A DNA stretch of 64,000 nucleotides from Veillonella sp. 3891 (lineage in GTDB: Bacteria; Bacillota; Negativicutes; Veillonellales; Veillonellaceae): positions 48,530-112,529 of the forward strand of contig NZ_RQVE01000006.1 of assembly GCF_003992315.1 (NCBI RefSeq), in the 5' to 3' direction. The notes beneath the pieces were generated by a model. The model worked only from the letters and a program-made list of their open reading frames with translations. It was not told the DNA's origin and ran no database searches. Shown one piece after another: positions 1 through 9,371 of the stretch. The position numbers and the translations under genes are program-made. How positions within the stretch are numbered: the first letter of the stretch is position 1; each line of letters begins with the position of its first letter.

Positions 1-3
1 AGT

Positions 4-417
4 ATGAAGCGAACAATTATTTCTTTTTTAGTGGGCGTTATCGTGACAGGTTGTGCGATGGGCTGGTTCTGGTATCAAGACCGTGAACAATATACACGTG
101 CAATCCCAGCTGTGAAAGGTCCGATCCAAGTAGCACCGGTAGTGAATGGAACCCCAGCAGGAACGACAAATGGATTTGTGCCACAACAAGCAGGAGTTGT
201 AGCGCCGCAAGCAACACAACAAGTACAAATTACGCAAGAAAAAGCGATGGAAATCTTTAAAACGGCGTATCCAGACTATCGCATTGAAAAAGTGAAATTC
301 GATACAGATCACGGTCGTGCTCATTATGAAATCGATGGAGAAACGTTAACTCGTGAAGTAGAAATTAAAATTGATGCTGTCACAGGGGAAATCTTCCAAG
401 TTAAAGAAGGACATTAA
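4..417 (+). CDS. PepSY-domain protein, membrane-anchored or lipoprotein
   Basis: A 137-residue envelope protein. Residues 5-22 are hydrophobic and contain V-T-G-C, which fits a lipobox (Cys17), so it may be a lipoprotein; a simple N-terminal anchor is also possible. A Pro/Ala/Gln-rich linker (about 35-72) leads to a C-terminal PepSY-like domain (about 76-135), recognisable by the 'A..I....YP' start and the 'Y.I...' and 'V.I.A.TG.I' strands. PepSY domains are usually found in secreted or membrane proteins and are often thought to regulate proteases; the function here is unknown. Only three bases lie upstream in the window, so its ribosome site and operon context cannot be judged. A terminator follows. 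Confidence 0.75.
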   Translation: MKRTIISFLVGVIVTGCAMGWFWYQDREQYTRAIPAVKGPIQVAPVVNGTPAGTTNGFVPQQAGVVAPQATQQVQITQEKAMEIFKTAYPDYRIEKVKFDTDHGRAHYEIDGETLTREVEIKIDAVTGEIFQVKEGH

Positions 418-436
418 TACGTTGATATAGAATTAT

Positions 437-473
437 GAATACCTAACCTACCTAGTAGGCTAGGTATTCTTTC
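437..473 (+). terminator. Rho-independent terminator after the PepSY gene
   Basis: A 9-bp outer stem (437-445 with 461-469) continues, after one mismatch, into a 5-bp inner stem (447-451 with 455-459) with a 3-base loop. A short T-rich stretch follows. Confidence 0.7.
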
Positions 474-751
474 ATTAGCAAAGGAAATGATTGTGTTAGT
501 ATTGCTATCGTTAAAACAAGTGAGTTCCTAACAACATCAAGAATCATTTACTAGTAGTATATTTTAACGTACTGTGTTAGTATGAATTATAGAAGGCTTG
601 GCAAACTATCTGCGTGTAAGGTAGATTTATTTGGTGTATAGATGCTACTACATCAAAGATAAAGTTTAGAAAATCAATGGGAGGAGACCTTAAGGAATTT
701 AGAATTTAGCCTATCAAATTTGAGTGAGTAAAGCAGAATGGAGGAGATTGT
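474..751. other. Intergenic region, no gene seen
   Basis: AT-rich DNA between the terminator and the next start codon. A Shine-Dalgarno-like GGGAGGAG near 677-684 is not followed by a usable start codon. No convincing promoter, RNA or repeat was recognised. Confidence 0.5.
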
Positions 752-1261
752 ATGACGGAATTACATATGTATGTAGCGTATTTGACAGCGTGGACCATAT
801 ATCAATTGTGGTCTATTCACAGATGGATGAAATCGGAGTCAAAAGAGGAAAAAGCCGAGAATGCTGGTCATGCATTGCAAGAAATTTTAAACTTTGTATC
901 TCCTAAGGCAGTAGCTGGATTAGCAATGAGTGGAATCGTTTTTACCGGGGCTGCAGATGTGTTAGGTATTTTGCTAGTGAAAGGCTTCATACGTGATCCT
1001 CAATGGTTAGATACTTTGTTACTAGGTCTCGTTTGTATTAGTGTTATAGTGGGAATTCGGGCGGCTATTGAGGCGTACCGCATTGTTCTAAGCGCGTCTA
1101 ATTCTCGTCAACCAGACCTCTTTTTGGTTCGCCATGAAAGACTCTTTAAAAAGGGGCGTATCAATCTAGAAATTGTAATGAACCGGGTATTAAATGTAAT
1201 ATATGCAGGATTTGCTATCTATACGATGGTTATACTTTTACAATTGTTACACATTTTATAA
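752..1261 (+). CDS. Unknown four-helix membrane protein
   Basis: A 169-residue protein not assigned to a family. The start is supported by GGAGGAG at about 740-746. Four hydrophobic segments are visible, roughly residues 5-22, 52-75, 88-108 and 146-167. A charged Lys/Glu-rich loop (27-40) lies between helices 1 and 2, and a basic loop (117-137) between helices 3 and 4. The gene stands alone between a terminator and the promoter of the following methyltransferase. No enzymatic motif is seen. Confidence 0.7.
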   Translation: MTELHMYVAYLTAWTIYQLWSIHRWMKSESKEEKAENAGHALQEILNFVSPKAVAGLAMSGIVFTGAADVLGILLVKGFIRDPQWLDTLLLGLVCISVIVGIRAAIEAYRIVLSASNSRQPDLFLVRHERLFKKGRINLEIVMNRVLNVIYAGFAIYTMVILLQLLHIL

Positions 1262-1291
1262 TCAAATCGTATACTATATGTCTATAGAATA

Positions 1292-1321
1292 TTAGCAAAA
1301 GTTGTGGGAGTCTGTTATAAT
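1292..1321 (+). promoter_or_regulatory. Candidate sigma-A promoter with extended -10
   Basis: TTAGCA at 1292-1297, an 18-base spacer and TATAAT at 1316-1321 preceded by TGT (extended -10). It would drive the methyltransferase gene starting at 1410. Confidence 0.5.
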
Positions 1322-1409
1322 AAATTGATTACATTGAATACAGTGAAAATGATAACTGTGTGCATATCGTTATGAGATGACGAATATAAAAGTAAGAAAG
1401 GCATTGATA

Positions 1410-2981
1410 ATGAACGTAAACAAAAATACATCAGTTGCAAAAGAAGCAAGTGATGTTATCGAATCTTTAAAAAACTCGTATAACGAATTAGTGTATCCTT
1501 CTAAATCCTTCGGAGTAACATCTGTTAACAGTTTAGAAGCAAAAGCGAAGTTATGGGGCTTAAATCCAGTACCAGCAAAAGAGGCTCGTGTCCTAGAACT
1601 AGGCTGTTCTATGGGTGGTAACATCATCGGGCAAGCTGTGTATCATCCAGAGGCGTCTTATGTAGGGGTTGACCTCAGCGGATCTCAAATTGAAATCGGC
1701 AATGAAATCATTGAGGCCATTGAACTTAACAATATAAAATTAGTAGAACAAGATATTTTGAAAATTGATAAAGACTTCGGAACATTCGATTACATTATCG
1801 TTCATGGCATTTGGTCTTGGGTGCCAGATGTGGTGAAAGATAAAATTTTAGAAATTTGTAATGTGAACTTGTCCGAACGAGGGGTAGCCTACGTTTCCTA
1901 TAACGTATACCCTGGTTGGCATCGACTAGACCAAGTACGTGAGATGATGCTCTTTGCTACACGCTATGATCAAGATATGGATTTATTGCCTCGTACAGAA
2001 AAAGGGATTTCTTTTGTGCATCATATGAATGAACTCATCAAATCCTCTAAGGACGTGGTGCCTAAATTGGGATGGAAAACAGACAGTTTTGATTCTGCCT
2101 TAGATCATAAAACGTATTATATTGCTCATGAATATTTAGAGCCTATTAATGATCCTGTGTATATAACGGACTTTCTTAACCGCGCTAAGAAACATAACTT
2201 AGTCTACGTATCCGATACAGATTTCCAACTGTCTGCGATTACATGGATGAAAAAAGAACGTCGAGAATTAATTGAAGCGATGTCTGGCGGAGATTGGAAC
2301 ACGAAAGAACAAATTCTAGATTTCTATTTCGATACCCAATTCCGTCGCTCCTTATTATGTCATGAGTCGCAAGCTCATTTACTACGCCATAATGAAGAGT
2401 TTTTAATTACTACATTGGATTCCTTGTATTTTGGAATGGTCAATAAGGGTAAAGAGCTACAAGATACGACGAATGCGATAGAACAAGCTATTGTAAATAA
2501 CTGTCGTAAAGGAGAAATGTTCACTGTAGCTGATTGCAAAGCAGAGATTGAACAATTACAAGCGGATACGGAGTATAATGATATAGAATTATACAGTATG
2601 CTCATTCGTTTCTTATTGTGTGGATTTATTGCCCCTGTGACAGAGAAAAAAGAAATCAACACATTCCAAGAAGGTGTGTCTACAGTGCCTAAAGAGATGG
2701 CTAAGTATGTACAAACCGTTGTGGATCGTGGCGGTCATAAGTTCATCAACATTTCTGATTTGTACAATGATAGTATTACAGGATTTAACTCTGCTCATGT
2801 GCTGATGATGAAAGAGTTAGAAACGCCAAAAACATTGGAAGAACTTTACAAAGTGGCGGATAAAATTCTGAAAGTAGATGAAACGAAGCCATCTGGTGAA
2901 GTGGTACCGTTAAAAGGCCGTACTGTGGTAGATAAAACATTAGATGATTTAGGTCAACTTGGGTTCTTGCGCAATCACTAA
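1410..2981 (+). CDS. SAM-dependent methyltransferase with regulatory domain
   Basis: A 523-residue class I methyltransferase. Motif I (L-E-L-G-C-S-M-G-G, residues 62-70) and the acidic end of beta-2 ('YVGVDLS') mark the SAM-binding fold in the first 200 residues. The long remainder resembles the 'methyltransferase regulatory domain' family, which is often described as acting on protein lysines; the substrate here is unknown. I chose the ATG at 1410 because AAGAAAGG ends 8 bases before it; an in-frame ATG at 1377 adds 11 residues but lacks a ribosome site. It is monocistronic: its own promoter lies upstream and a strong terminator downstream. Confidence 0.8.
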   Translation: MNVNKNTSVAKEASDVIESLKNSYNELVYPSKSFGVTSVNSLEAKAKLWGLNPVPAKEARVLELGCSMGGNIIGQAVYHPEASYVGVDLSGSQIEIGNEIIEAIELNNIKLVEQDILKIDKDFGTFDYIIVHGIWSWVPDVVKDKILEICNVNLSERGVAYVSYNVYPGWHRLDQVREMMLFATRYDQDMDLLPRTEKGISFVHHMNELIKSSKDVVPKLGWKTDSFDSALDHKTYYIAHEYLEPINDPVYITDFLNRAKKHNLVYVSDTDFQLSAITWMKKERRELIEAMSGGDWNTKEQILDFYFDTQFRRSLLCHESQAHLLRHNEEFLITTLDSLYFGMVNKGKELQDTTNAIEQAIVNNCRKGEMFTVADCKAEIEQLQADTEYNDIELYSMLIRFLLCGFIAPVTEKKEINTFQEGVSTVPKEMAKYVQTVVDRGGHKFINISDLYNDSITGFNSAHVLMMKELETPKTLEELYKVADKILKVDETKPSGEVVPLKGRTVVDKTLDDLGQLGFLRNH

Positions 2982-3031
2982 TCATGTCTACTGTCAACCT
3001 AGATATTGTACATAGTATATACTTATGAAAT

Positions 3032-3079
3032 AAGAGCTGTACTAGCATGTGTATATAACATGCTAGTACAGCTCTTTTG
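3032..3079. terminator. Strong bidirectional terminator
   Basis: A perfect 19-bp stem (3032-3050 with 3058-3076) with a 7-base loop, followed by T residues on the + strand and preceded by A residues. It separates the convergent methyltransferase and dipeptidase genes. Confidence 0.85.
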
Positions 3080-3138
3080 TTGTGGTAGAGGAATACACAA
3101 AGGAGGAGTTCATCCATACCGATGTACATATAATAGAG

Positions 3139-3159
3139 GGGAGTCGCATGGCGACTCCC
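3139..3159 (-). terminator. Perfect 9-bp hairpin after pepD
   Basis: GGGAGTCGC (3139-3147) pairs with GCGACTCCC (3151-3159) around a 3-base loop, 15 bases past the dipeptidase stop. There is no clear T-run on the minus strand, so termination is likely but not certain. Confidence 0.5.
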
Positions 3160-3173
3160 GCTTGTTGATTGTG

Positions 3174-4619
3174 CTATTGTAATTTTTCTAATAAGGTTAA
3201 TAAGAACTTGGACACGGTTGTTACTGATGGTAAGTGTAAACGTTCTTTTGGTGTGTGGGCACCTAGAATAGTAGGGCCAAAGCTCAACATTTGTGTGTTT
3301 GGTAATTGTGCTTTTAATAAGCCACATTCAAGGCCTGCATGAACAGCTGTTACATGAGGTTCGATACCGATGACCTCTTTGTATAGAGTGATGGCTTGTT
3401 CTTCTAAACGGCTACCGCGCTCATATTCCCAAGCAGGGTAATGGCCTTGTTCAGAAGCGGAGAAGCCATGGGCTTTTGCTAATGTCATGATGCGGTCACG
3501 TAAGTAGGCTAATTGACTCATAGTTAAACTACGAACAGAGATAAGAATATCTAACTGAGTGTCATTGTCTTCGACGATGGCGATATTGTTACTTGTATCT
3601 ACTAAACCTTCTAGTTTTTTGCTCATGCCGAATACACCATGAGGTGCTAAGTATAAGAATTGCAAAAAGTTTTGTGCTTGCGTATCGCTATAGATAGTGG
3701 CAGGAGTGTCACAAGGAGTGATAGTTACTTGTAAATTTGGATCTTGTGGAGATAATTCGTGACGAATGATTTCTGCATTCGCTTGGATATGCTCTTGCAA
3801 TGCCTCTGCATCAGAAGGTTTGCAAAGGATAGTAGCCTCTGCAAAGCGTGGGATGGCATTATGCTTAGAACCTCCTGTAAAATGGCTCACAGACATAGGA
3901 GTTTCACGATGCGCTTCTACCAATAAACGAGCTAAGATAGTTACGGCATTGCCTAATTGTTTGTCGATTTCGATACCCGAGTGTCCACCGTGAAGACCAT
4001 CTACCGAGACTTTCAACGCAGTGAATCCTGCTGGTGTTGGTACAGAATTTGTAGGTAATGAAAGGTCTAATCGACAGCCCCCAGCACAAGCTACGATGAA
4101 TTCATGTTCTTGCTCTGTATCAATATTGATTAAGTACTGTCCATGTAGACGTTCACCTTTCACCGCCATAGCACCATTCATACCTGTTTCTTCGTTTGTA
4201 GTGAATAGACATTCTAACGGGCCATGTGGGATAGTTGGGTCATCTAGTACGGCTAGTGCCATTGCCACAGCAATACCATTATCGGCACCTAGAGTGGTAT
4301 CATTAGCGTGCAACCATTCTCCATCCTCGATGAGCTCGATAGGGTCTTTGGAAAAATCGTGAGTAGATGTGTCAGATTTTTCTGCTACCATATCGATGTG
4401 ACCTTGTAAAATGATAGCTGGATGATTTTCATAACCTGCAGTCGCATGAGCGCGGATAATCACGTTTAATTCTTCATCTTGCTCTGCTTCTAAGCCTCTA
4501 TCGTTAGCAAATTGCATTAGAAAATCGCTAATGCCTTGCTCATTGCCAGATTCACGAGGGATTTGACTGATTTCGCGGAACCAGTGTAATACACTAGTTG
4601 TATAGTTAGTATGTGTCAT
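3174..4619 (-). CDS. pepD: Cytosolic aminoacyl-histidine dipeptidase (peptidase M20, PepD type)
   Basis: A 481-residue zinc dipeptidase expected to hydrolyse dipeptides, classically Xaa-His, in the cytosol. M20 landmarks are 'QGHIDMV' (metal His and Asp), 'TLGADNGIA' (bridging Asp) and 'TNEETGM' (catalytic and metal Glu), with a dimerisation domain in the middle and 'HAGLECG' near the end. The start at 4619 is preceded on the minus strand by AAGAAAGG seven bases away; a further upstream ATG at 4673 adds 18 residues but has no ribosome site. It is transcribed divergently from the asparaginase. Length and motif order are normal for PepD; a broader M20 dipeptidase specificity is possible. Confidence 0.88.
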   Translation of the reverse strand: MTHTNYTTSVLHWFREISQIPRESGNEQGISDFLMQFANDRGLEAEQDEELNVIIRAHATAGYENHPAIILQGHIDMVAEKSDTSTHDFSKDPIELIEDGEWLHANDTTLGADNGIAVAMALAVLDDPTIPHGPLECLFTTNEETGMNGAMAVKGERLHGQYLINIDTEQEHEFIVACAGGCRLDLSLPTNSVPTPAGFTALKVSVDGLHGGHSGIEIDKQLGNAVTILARLLVEAHRETPMSVSHFTGGSKHNAIPRFAEATILCKPSDAEALQEHIQANAEIIRHELSPQDPNLQVTITPCDTPATIYSDTQAQNFLQFLYLAPHGVFGMSKKLEGLVDTSNNIAIVEDNDTQLDILISVRSLTMSQLAYLRDRIMTLAKAHGFSASEQGHYPAWEYERGSRLEEQAITLYKEVIGIEPHVTAVHAGLECGLLKAQLPNTQMLSFGPTILGAHTPKERLHLPSVTTVSKFLLTLLEKLQ

Positions 4620-4757
4620 AATAATACCTTTCTTAGGATGGATGAAATATTTAATAAAATAACTATACTCCATTCGCTGTAAGGGGTCAATACAAGAATT
4701 AGGAGATAGGAGCGAATCCTTTGTGATAAAAAATTATGCCAACAGAGAAACAAGGAA

Positions 4758-4766
4758 TGCTATAAT
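4758..4766 (+). promoter_or_regulatory. Extended -10 element upstream of asparaginase
   Basis: TGCTATAAT, an extended -10 lying 30 bases before the start codon. No good -35 is visible, which is tolerated by extended -10 promoters. Confidence 0.45.
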
Positions 4767-4796
4767 AAAAGTAATGATTTCAAAGGAGGTTACCAC

Positions 4797-5774
4797 ATGA
4801 AGGGTACAAAGATTATGATGATAGGCACAGGAGGCACCATTGCAGGTACAGGGAATGGGTCTAGTGCATTAACGGAATATAGAGCAGGATCGATTGGTGT
4901 GGATGATTTGATGCAGGCAGTACCCGCTTTGAAGGAGTATGGTCCTTTTGAAAGTGTGCAATTTTCTAATATCGATAGTTCTGAAATGAGTCCTTATCGT
5001 TGGGGGCATTTAGCACTGCTTGTGAATGAAGTGGCTGAGCGAGATGATATAGGTGGTATTGTCATTACCCATGGTACAGATACGATGGAAGAAACTGCGT
5101 ATTTCTTGCAGTTGACAGTGAATACAAAGAAGCCCGTAGTAATGACTGGTTCCATGCGTCCTGCTACAGCACTTAGTGCAGATGGACCTGTGAATTTATT
5201 GCAAGCTGTACAAGTAGCACGAAGTAAAAATGCTTGGAACCAAGGGGTATTAGTGGTCATGAATGGCTATATTGATAGCGCTAGAGAGGTGGCAAAGTTG
5301 CACACCACTGATGTAGCTACCTTTGGAAATGCCCAATTAGGTCATATGGGTTGCGTACAAAATGGACAGGCTTATTTTTACTATACTCCATGTCGTAAGC
5401 ATACGAGTGACAGCGAATTTATCTTACATAATGAGGTGGAATTGCCGTCCGTAGGGATTGTACATCTCTATGGAGGGATGGATACAGAAATACTAACTCT
5501 GGTAGCAAGTCGGTCACAAGGTTTAGTGATTGGTGGCTTTGGGCATGGTACCTTACCACAGAGCGTTCGTGATACACTCAAAAAAATTACCATTCCCAAA
5601 GTGCGGTCATCCCGCATTGGAAATGGTATTGTATCTAGCAATTCATCAGATGTGAAAGAGGGATTGATCGTTAGCGATTCTCTGTCGCCAGTGAAAGCTA
5701 GAATTTTATTGATGCTAGCATTGCAACAAGAACGAAGTCGAGAAGAGCTAGAACGGATATTTGCTACCTATTAG
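4797..5774 (+). CDS. L-asparaginase
   Basis: A 325-residue asparaginase (L-asparagine to L-aspartate and ammonia). Both catalytic threonine motifs are intact: T-G-G-T-I-A at residues 11-16 and H-G-T-D-T at 92-96. 'MTGSMRPATALSADGP' follows in the usual place. There is no signal peptide, so the enzyme is probably cytosolic, although the length and substrate-loop region look closer to type II enzymes. AAAGGAGG lies just upstream of the ATG. The stop codon is only four bases from the stop of the convergent cbiZ gene, so the transcripts probably overlap. Confidence 0.88.
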   Translation: MKGTKIMMIGTGGTIAGTGNGSSALTEYRAGSIGVDDLMQAVPALKEYGPFESVQFSNIDSSEMSPYRWGHLALLVNEVAERDDIGGIVITHGTDTMEETAYFLQLTVNTKKPVVMTGSMRPATALSADGPVNLLQAVQVARSKNAWNQGVLVVMNGYIDSAREVAKLHTTDVATFGNAQLGHMGCVQNGQAYFYYTPCRKHTSDSEFILHNEVELPSVGIVHLYGGMDTEILTLVASRSQGLVIGGFGHGTLPQSVRDTLKKITIPKVRSSRIGNGIVSSNSSDVKEGLIVSDSLSPVKARILLMLALQQERSREELERIFATY

Positions 5775-5778
5775 TTCT

Positions 5779-6513
5779 TTAGGTATCTAATACATCTGCG
5801 TTCTCTAATGCTGTTTCGATGGCAGATCGTACGGCTTTAGCTAAGGTATCGCCGAACTGGGAGAACGTACCTGAGTCTGTAAGGAGTTCTCCGTTTGGGT
5901 CGATGGTCATAATGACGCCATCTGTAGAGGTGCCCGTAGCAGGTTGGCCAGATACAATGCTAGTAATGCCTTTGGATTGGAGCGCTACGGTTTTCGCTTC
6001 TGTTATGGTTAGCAATGATTTTGTAAGAGCCCCATCGGTGAGGGCGCAATTGGTAAATACTAATAAGTTGATGGTGCCTCCAGCATGGAAGGTGCCATCT
6101 TTTTCGTAGTACGTATAGCCATCGCCTGCTCGATGAGCTGTTTTTTCAACACCTGCGGTGGCAATGACTTCGACTATGATACTTCCTTCTTGGTAACATA
6201 CATAGGCATGTCGATCCATAGAGGCGCTAGTCAATAAGGATGTACAAAAATGAATAGGTAAGTCTAACTGTACGCATTCTTTTGCTAAATAAGCAGATGT
6301 GGATCCACCAGGTAACTCACTTTCATCATTGACGAAAAATGTGAGTTGTTGATTGCGCACAGCCATTACATGGTGCAAGCCTCCGTTGAAAGGACTTGTG
6401 CTGATGGCATAATAGGGCATATCATACGTCACAGTAATGGCAGAATTGTGTATATCTACATAGCCACCACTACGTAATGTAGCAGGGGCGAGGTATGCGT
6501 TTTGAGTTGTCAT
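5779..6513 (-). CDS. cbiZ: Adenosylcobinamide amidohydrolase (CbiZ family)
   Basis: A 244-residue protein with CbiZ-family features: 'STSPFNGGL' near the N-terminus, a mid-protein 'AGD' segment, 'GTINLLVFTN', then 'TEAKTVAL' and 'ATGTSTDG' towards the C-terminus. CbiZ removes the aminopropanol side chain from adenosylcobinamide or pseudocobalamin so that salvaged corrinoids can be rebuilt into the cell's own cobamide. This fits a genome with two B12-dependent mutases in the same window. AGGAGG precedes the ATG on the minus strand. A promoter lies in the gap to the WYL genes, so it is probably its own unit. The family call rests on motif memory without a search. Confidence 0.75.
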   Translation of the reverse strand: MTTQNAYLAPATLRSGGYVDIHNSAITVTYDMPYYAISTSPFNGGLHHVMAVRNQQLTFFVNDESELPGGSTSAYLAKECVQLDLPIHFCTSLLTSASMDRHAYVCYQEGSIIVEVIATAGVEKTAHRAGDGYTYYEKDGTFHAGGTINLLVFTNCALTDGALTKSLLTITEAKTVALQSKGITSIVSGQPATGTSTDGVIMTIDPNGELLTDSGTFSQFGDTLAKAVRSAIETALENADVLDT

Positions 6514-6565
6514 GAATCCTCCTAATGGTTGAATCTATTGTTAAGAAGCTACATAGCTGCTTATG

Positions 6566-6594
6566 GTATAGTAGGGGTGGTCTAATCTAGTCAA
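6566..6594 (-). promoter_or_regulatory. Candidate promoter for cbiZ
   Basis: Reading the minus strand: TTGACT (6589-6594), a 17-base spacer and CTATAC (6566-6571), about 55 bases ahead of the cbiZ start. Confidence 0.45.
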
Positions 6595-6597
6595 AGG

Positions 6598-7662
6598 TTA
6601 GCCCCATCTTTCTAGGAATGTGGTGAAGTGTTGTAGGACTCGTTCCCGTATGGATAGAGGTTCCAAGACCGTCACCATAGCGCTGAGGGCGAGTATCTTT
6701 TGATAGATATCATCTTCATCGAATGGATAATAGGTGATATTTAGATGATAGGTGTGATCTTGTAGTTCATCTTCGTCATCGATTATGGTTTCCACTAAGG
6801 TAGTTTCCTTTGTGTAATCGGCAAATAGATGATAGGCCCGTTCTAGTGCATTTTTATCGTTAATGACACGCAGTTTGAGGGTGAGTGCATCCTTTTCGAG
6901 TAACTCGGTAAGTACCGTGTAACGATTGGGGACAGGCTTGTCTTCTCGAAGGCAGATGCGTTGTATATCTTTCACCGGAATATAGACATATTCGCTTTCA
7001 CTGAGCAAACCTAAAAGATGATAGTCCTCGGTGTTCGCAAAGTAACGTAAATGACAAGGTGTTACGACGTGCTTACTATCTGTGGTTGTGATTGCTATCG
7101 TATGCGATTCTTCTATAATGGTACGGAACAATGTGTGCGTTATCTCTAACATATGGGCATCTGTTTGTGCTACTGGCCGAGTGGATTGATAGTTTTCTAG
7201 GATGGTTTTGAACGTGTTATGAAAGGGATGTTGTTCCATAGCAGTGTTTAGTTTATCGCGTATAGATTGCGATAGGAATGGGAATACCCGTTCATCGTGG
7301 ATGAGCAGATATAATGCTAGAACCTCACGGTCTGTGAATAGATAGGGATCTGGCATATGTGGAATAAAATAGGGTTGTACTTTCCCTGCTTCGATACTAG
7401 GGTGAAAGAATAGCTCGATTATTTTTTCTACTATGTCCGTAGCACTGCCATTATCCATAGTCTGTTGATAGTCCTGTAGCAACCAAGCAGTAATTTCCTG
7501 AGGGTCTAAATGGTTATATTCAATTTTCAAATCATCACAATTCAGACGATCTATATAAATGAAATGTAGGAGTTGAATGAACCGAATGTAATAAAATGTA
7601 TAGGCTCCAACGGAAGTGTGGTCCGGATTCGTATAGGATTGAAGAAATGGATTAGGATTCAT
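6598..7662 (-). CDS. WYL-domain protein, second of a pair
   Basis: A 354-residue probable transcriptional regulator. The middle part (about 180-230) has the WYL pattern: 'I.IT..DSKHVVTPCHLRYFANTEDYHLLGLL....YVYIPVKDIQRI'. The C-terminal 90 residues look like the WCX extension. No clear helix-turn-helix was recognised in the N-terminal 150 residues. WYL domains usually sense nucleic-acid or small ligands and are common in regulators of defence and DNA-damage genes. The start overlaps the end of the preceding WYL-like gene by 11 bases, so the two are co-translated. The target is unknown. Confidence 0.65.
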   Translation of the reverse strand: MNPNPFLQSYTNPDHTSVGAYTFYYIRFIQLLHFIYIDRLNCDDLKIEYNHLDPQEITAWLLQDYQQTMDNGSATDIVEKIIELFFHPSIEAGKVQPYFIPHMPDPYLFTDREVLALYLLIHDERVFPFLSQSIRDKLNTAMEQHPFHNTFKTILENYQSTRPVAQTDAHMLEITHTLFRTIIEESHTIAITTTDSKHVVTPCHLRYFANTEDYHLLGLLSESEYVYIPVKDIQRICLREDKPVPNRYTVLTELLEKDALTLKLRVINDKNALERAYHLFADYTKETTLVETIIDDEDELQDHTYHLNITYYPFDEDDIYQKILALSAMVTVLEPLSIRERVLQHFTTFLERWG

Positions 7663-9148
7663 AATGGGCTACGATGCTCCTTACTCTAGTTAATACCATA
7701 TCTTGTAATGCTTTCATAGGAGCTGTTTGTGTGGCCTCTTCTGTAAGGGGCTCTCCTGTGGAGCTTACAAAACGAAGATACGGCCCCCATTGATATAGCA
7801 ATGGTAATATTGCAGAAGGCTCTAGGTAGGTGACTTTCACAAGGAATGGACAGGCTTCTGTTGAATTTTCCTGTAGGTAATCAATGGATAGGCGTTTCGT
7901 GCGAAATTGATGTAATGCTTGTTGTATTTCCGTCCAATTGTCTAGGGGGGAGGAATGGTAGGCGAAGTACACCGTATAGGTAATAGGTAGTTTAGCCTGT
8001 TTTCGAGAATGCGGTGTAGCTGGGTATAGGTCGATGTGATGTACTGTATCTAGTGAAATTGGCGACATAGGGCGACCATTCTTGCTGGTGCTGTATATGT
8101 ATTCTCTAGAATCATTTCGATGTTCTTCGAGGCTATCTATGTGCACAATTGTTTTAGTGGTGTGTAATTTGGATGTGGATTTAGGATTACTCCGATCAAT
8201 GGTTGTGACCGTGGTCCATGTATTCATACCAGATAAAGAAGATAATCGTTTGTCATCTAGCAGTGTTTTGAAAGGGGGCACTTGGCGCACCAAGATAGGG
8301 GAAGGTACTTGTGGCATCTGCCTAGCATTGATATCGCCGAGGATATCTTCAGGGGCATCATCGCCTAAACTTCTTAAGGATAATTTAAATTGTAGATAGT
8401 GGGCATAGGATGAGATGGGAGATAGATATTTTTGAAAGTCTAAGGCATAGACTAATTCTTTCTGCTCTTCTTCAGTGAGGTTAGATTCACTGATTGGGTT
8501 AGGCGTGATATCATATGCATCTTCGATGGTAGGATGAGGAGCTATGACTCCCATTGCTTGGAGCATATGGAAGGCACTGTCAAAGAGTTGCGTGCTATTA
8601 ATCATGGACTCGTTACTCGCATCTTGGGTCAACAGTATATCTTGGTGAATAGACGTTAAGTATCGTCTTAGGTTTTTAGTTGTTAACAAGGCTTCATCTT
8701 TAGGGGGTATATCTGAATGGCTAGCATAATATGACATAGGGTATTGCAAGCCGTTTTGATAGGTATTGATGGCAGACTCATCGTTTGCCATACCTTTTGT
8801 AGACAGTAGATGGTATAACAATAGACTGCGACGAAGGTCTGTAGGCAACATTTTGCGCACTGCATGGGCAAAGGCTAAGGGATTTAGGTTGTAAGGTGAA
8901 TAGCTTAGGCCAGGTAATGTTAATAGCTTAGCGCGACCATAGGAAAATTCGTACAGTGATTGGGGAGATATGGCATCCATAAAAAAATGAGCTTGCTTTG
9001 TTTTTTCTTGATAGGAAGTGCCTTTAAAAGGATGGAAATCCTTGTCTACACTTTTATACACACCACCTTTAGCGATTAAATCTAAGAATCGGTAAAAGCG
9101 GGATTCTGTTTCATCGCTAGTAGCAAAAAAATTTGTGTTCCCTGCCAT
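7652..9148 (-). CDS. WYL-like regulator, first of a pair
   Basis: A 498-residue protein that I cannot assign with confidence. Its C-terminal third (about 390-490: 'YTVYFAYHSSPLDNW', then 'CPFLVKVTYLEPSAILPLLYQWGPYLRFV') resembles the WYL/WCX region of paired WYL regulators, and it is overlapped by a second WYL protein gene. The N-terminal part (about 15-110) may carry the DNA-binding function but shows no canonical motif. The start is supported by AAAGGAAC on the minus strand. Nothing else is in the operon upstream, and cbiZ downstream has its own promoter. The likely job is a heteromeric or paired regulator; this is inference. Confidence 0.5.
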   Translation of the reverse strand: MAGNTNFFATSDETESRFYRFLDLIAKGGVYKSVDKDFHPFKGTSYQEKTKQAHFFMDAISPQSLYEFSYGRAKLLTLPGLSYSPYNLNPLAFAHAVRKMLPTDLRRSLLLYHLLSTKGMANDESAINTYQNGLQYPMSYYASHSDIPPKDEALLTTKNLRRYLTSIHQDILLTQDASNESMINSTQLFDSAFHMLQAMGVIAPHPTIEDAYDITPNPISESNLTEEEQKELVYALDFQKYLSPISSYAHYLQFKLSLRSLGDDAPEDILGDINARQMPQVPSPILVRQVPPFKTLLDDKRLSSLSGMNTWTTVTTIDRSNPKSTSKLHTTKTIVHIDSLEEHRNDSREYIYSTSKNGRPMSPISLDTVHHIDLYPATPHSRKQAKLPITYTVYFAYHSSPLDNWTEIQQALHQFRTKRLSIDYLQENSTEACPFLVKVTYLEPSAILPLLYQWGPYLRFVSSTGEPLTEEATQTAPMKALQDMVLTRVRSIVAHYES

Positions 9149-9371
9149 GTGAGTTCCTTTCAGTGTATCTGCAGTTAGTGAGCAATAAAGTTCGTCAGTA
9201 TATAGTTATAGTACCATAAAACGGAACATAGGGGATATTGATTTTAGTATATTTTACATATCAGATATTAACATAGTAACTATCGGGACGTGTTAGATAG
9301 TTCATTGCCGGAATAGCGGTGATGAGCTTTTTTTTGTATAATGAATAGAGTAGATTAAGGAGGAGTATGCT

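Noticed and set aside
3766..4362. Open frames on the + strand opposite pepD
   Set aside because: They have no ribosome sites or recognisable domains and lie entirely antisense to a well-supported dipeptidase.
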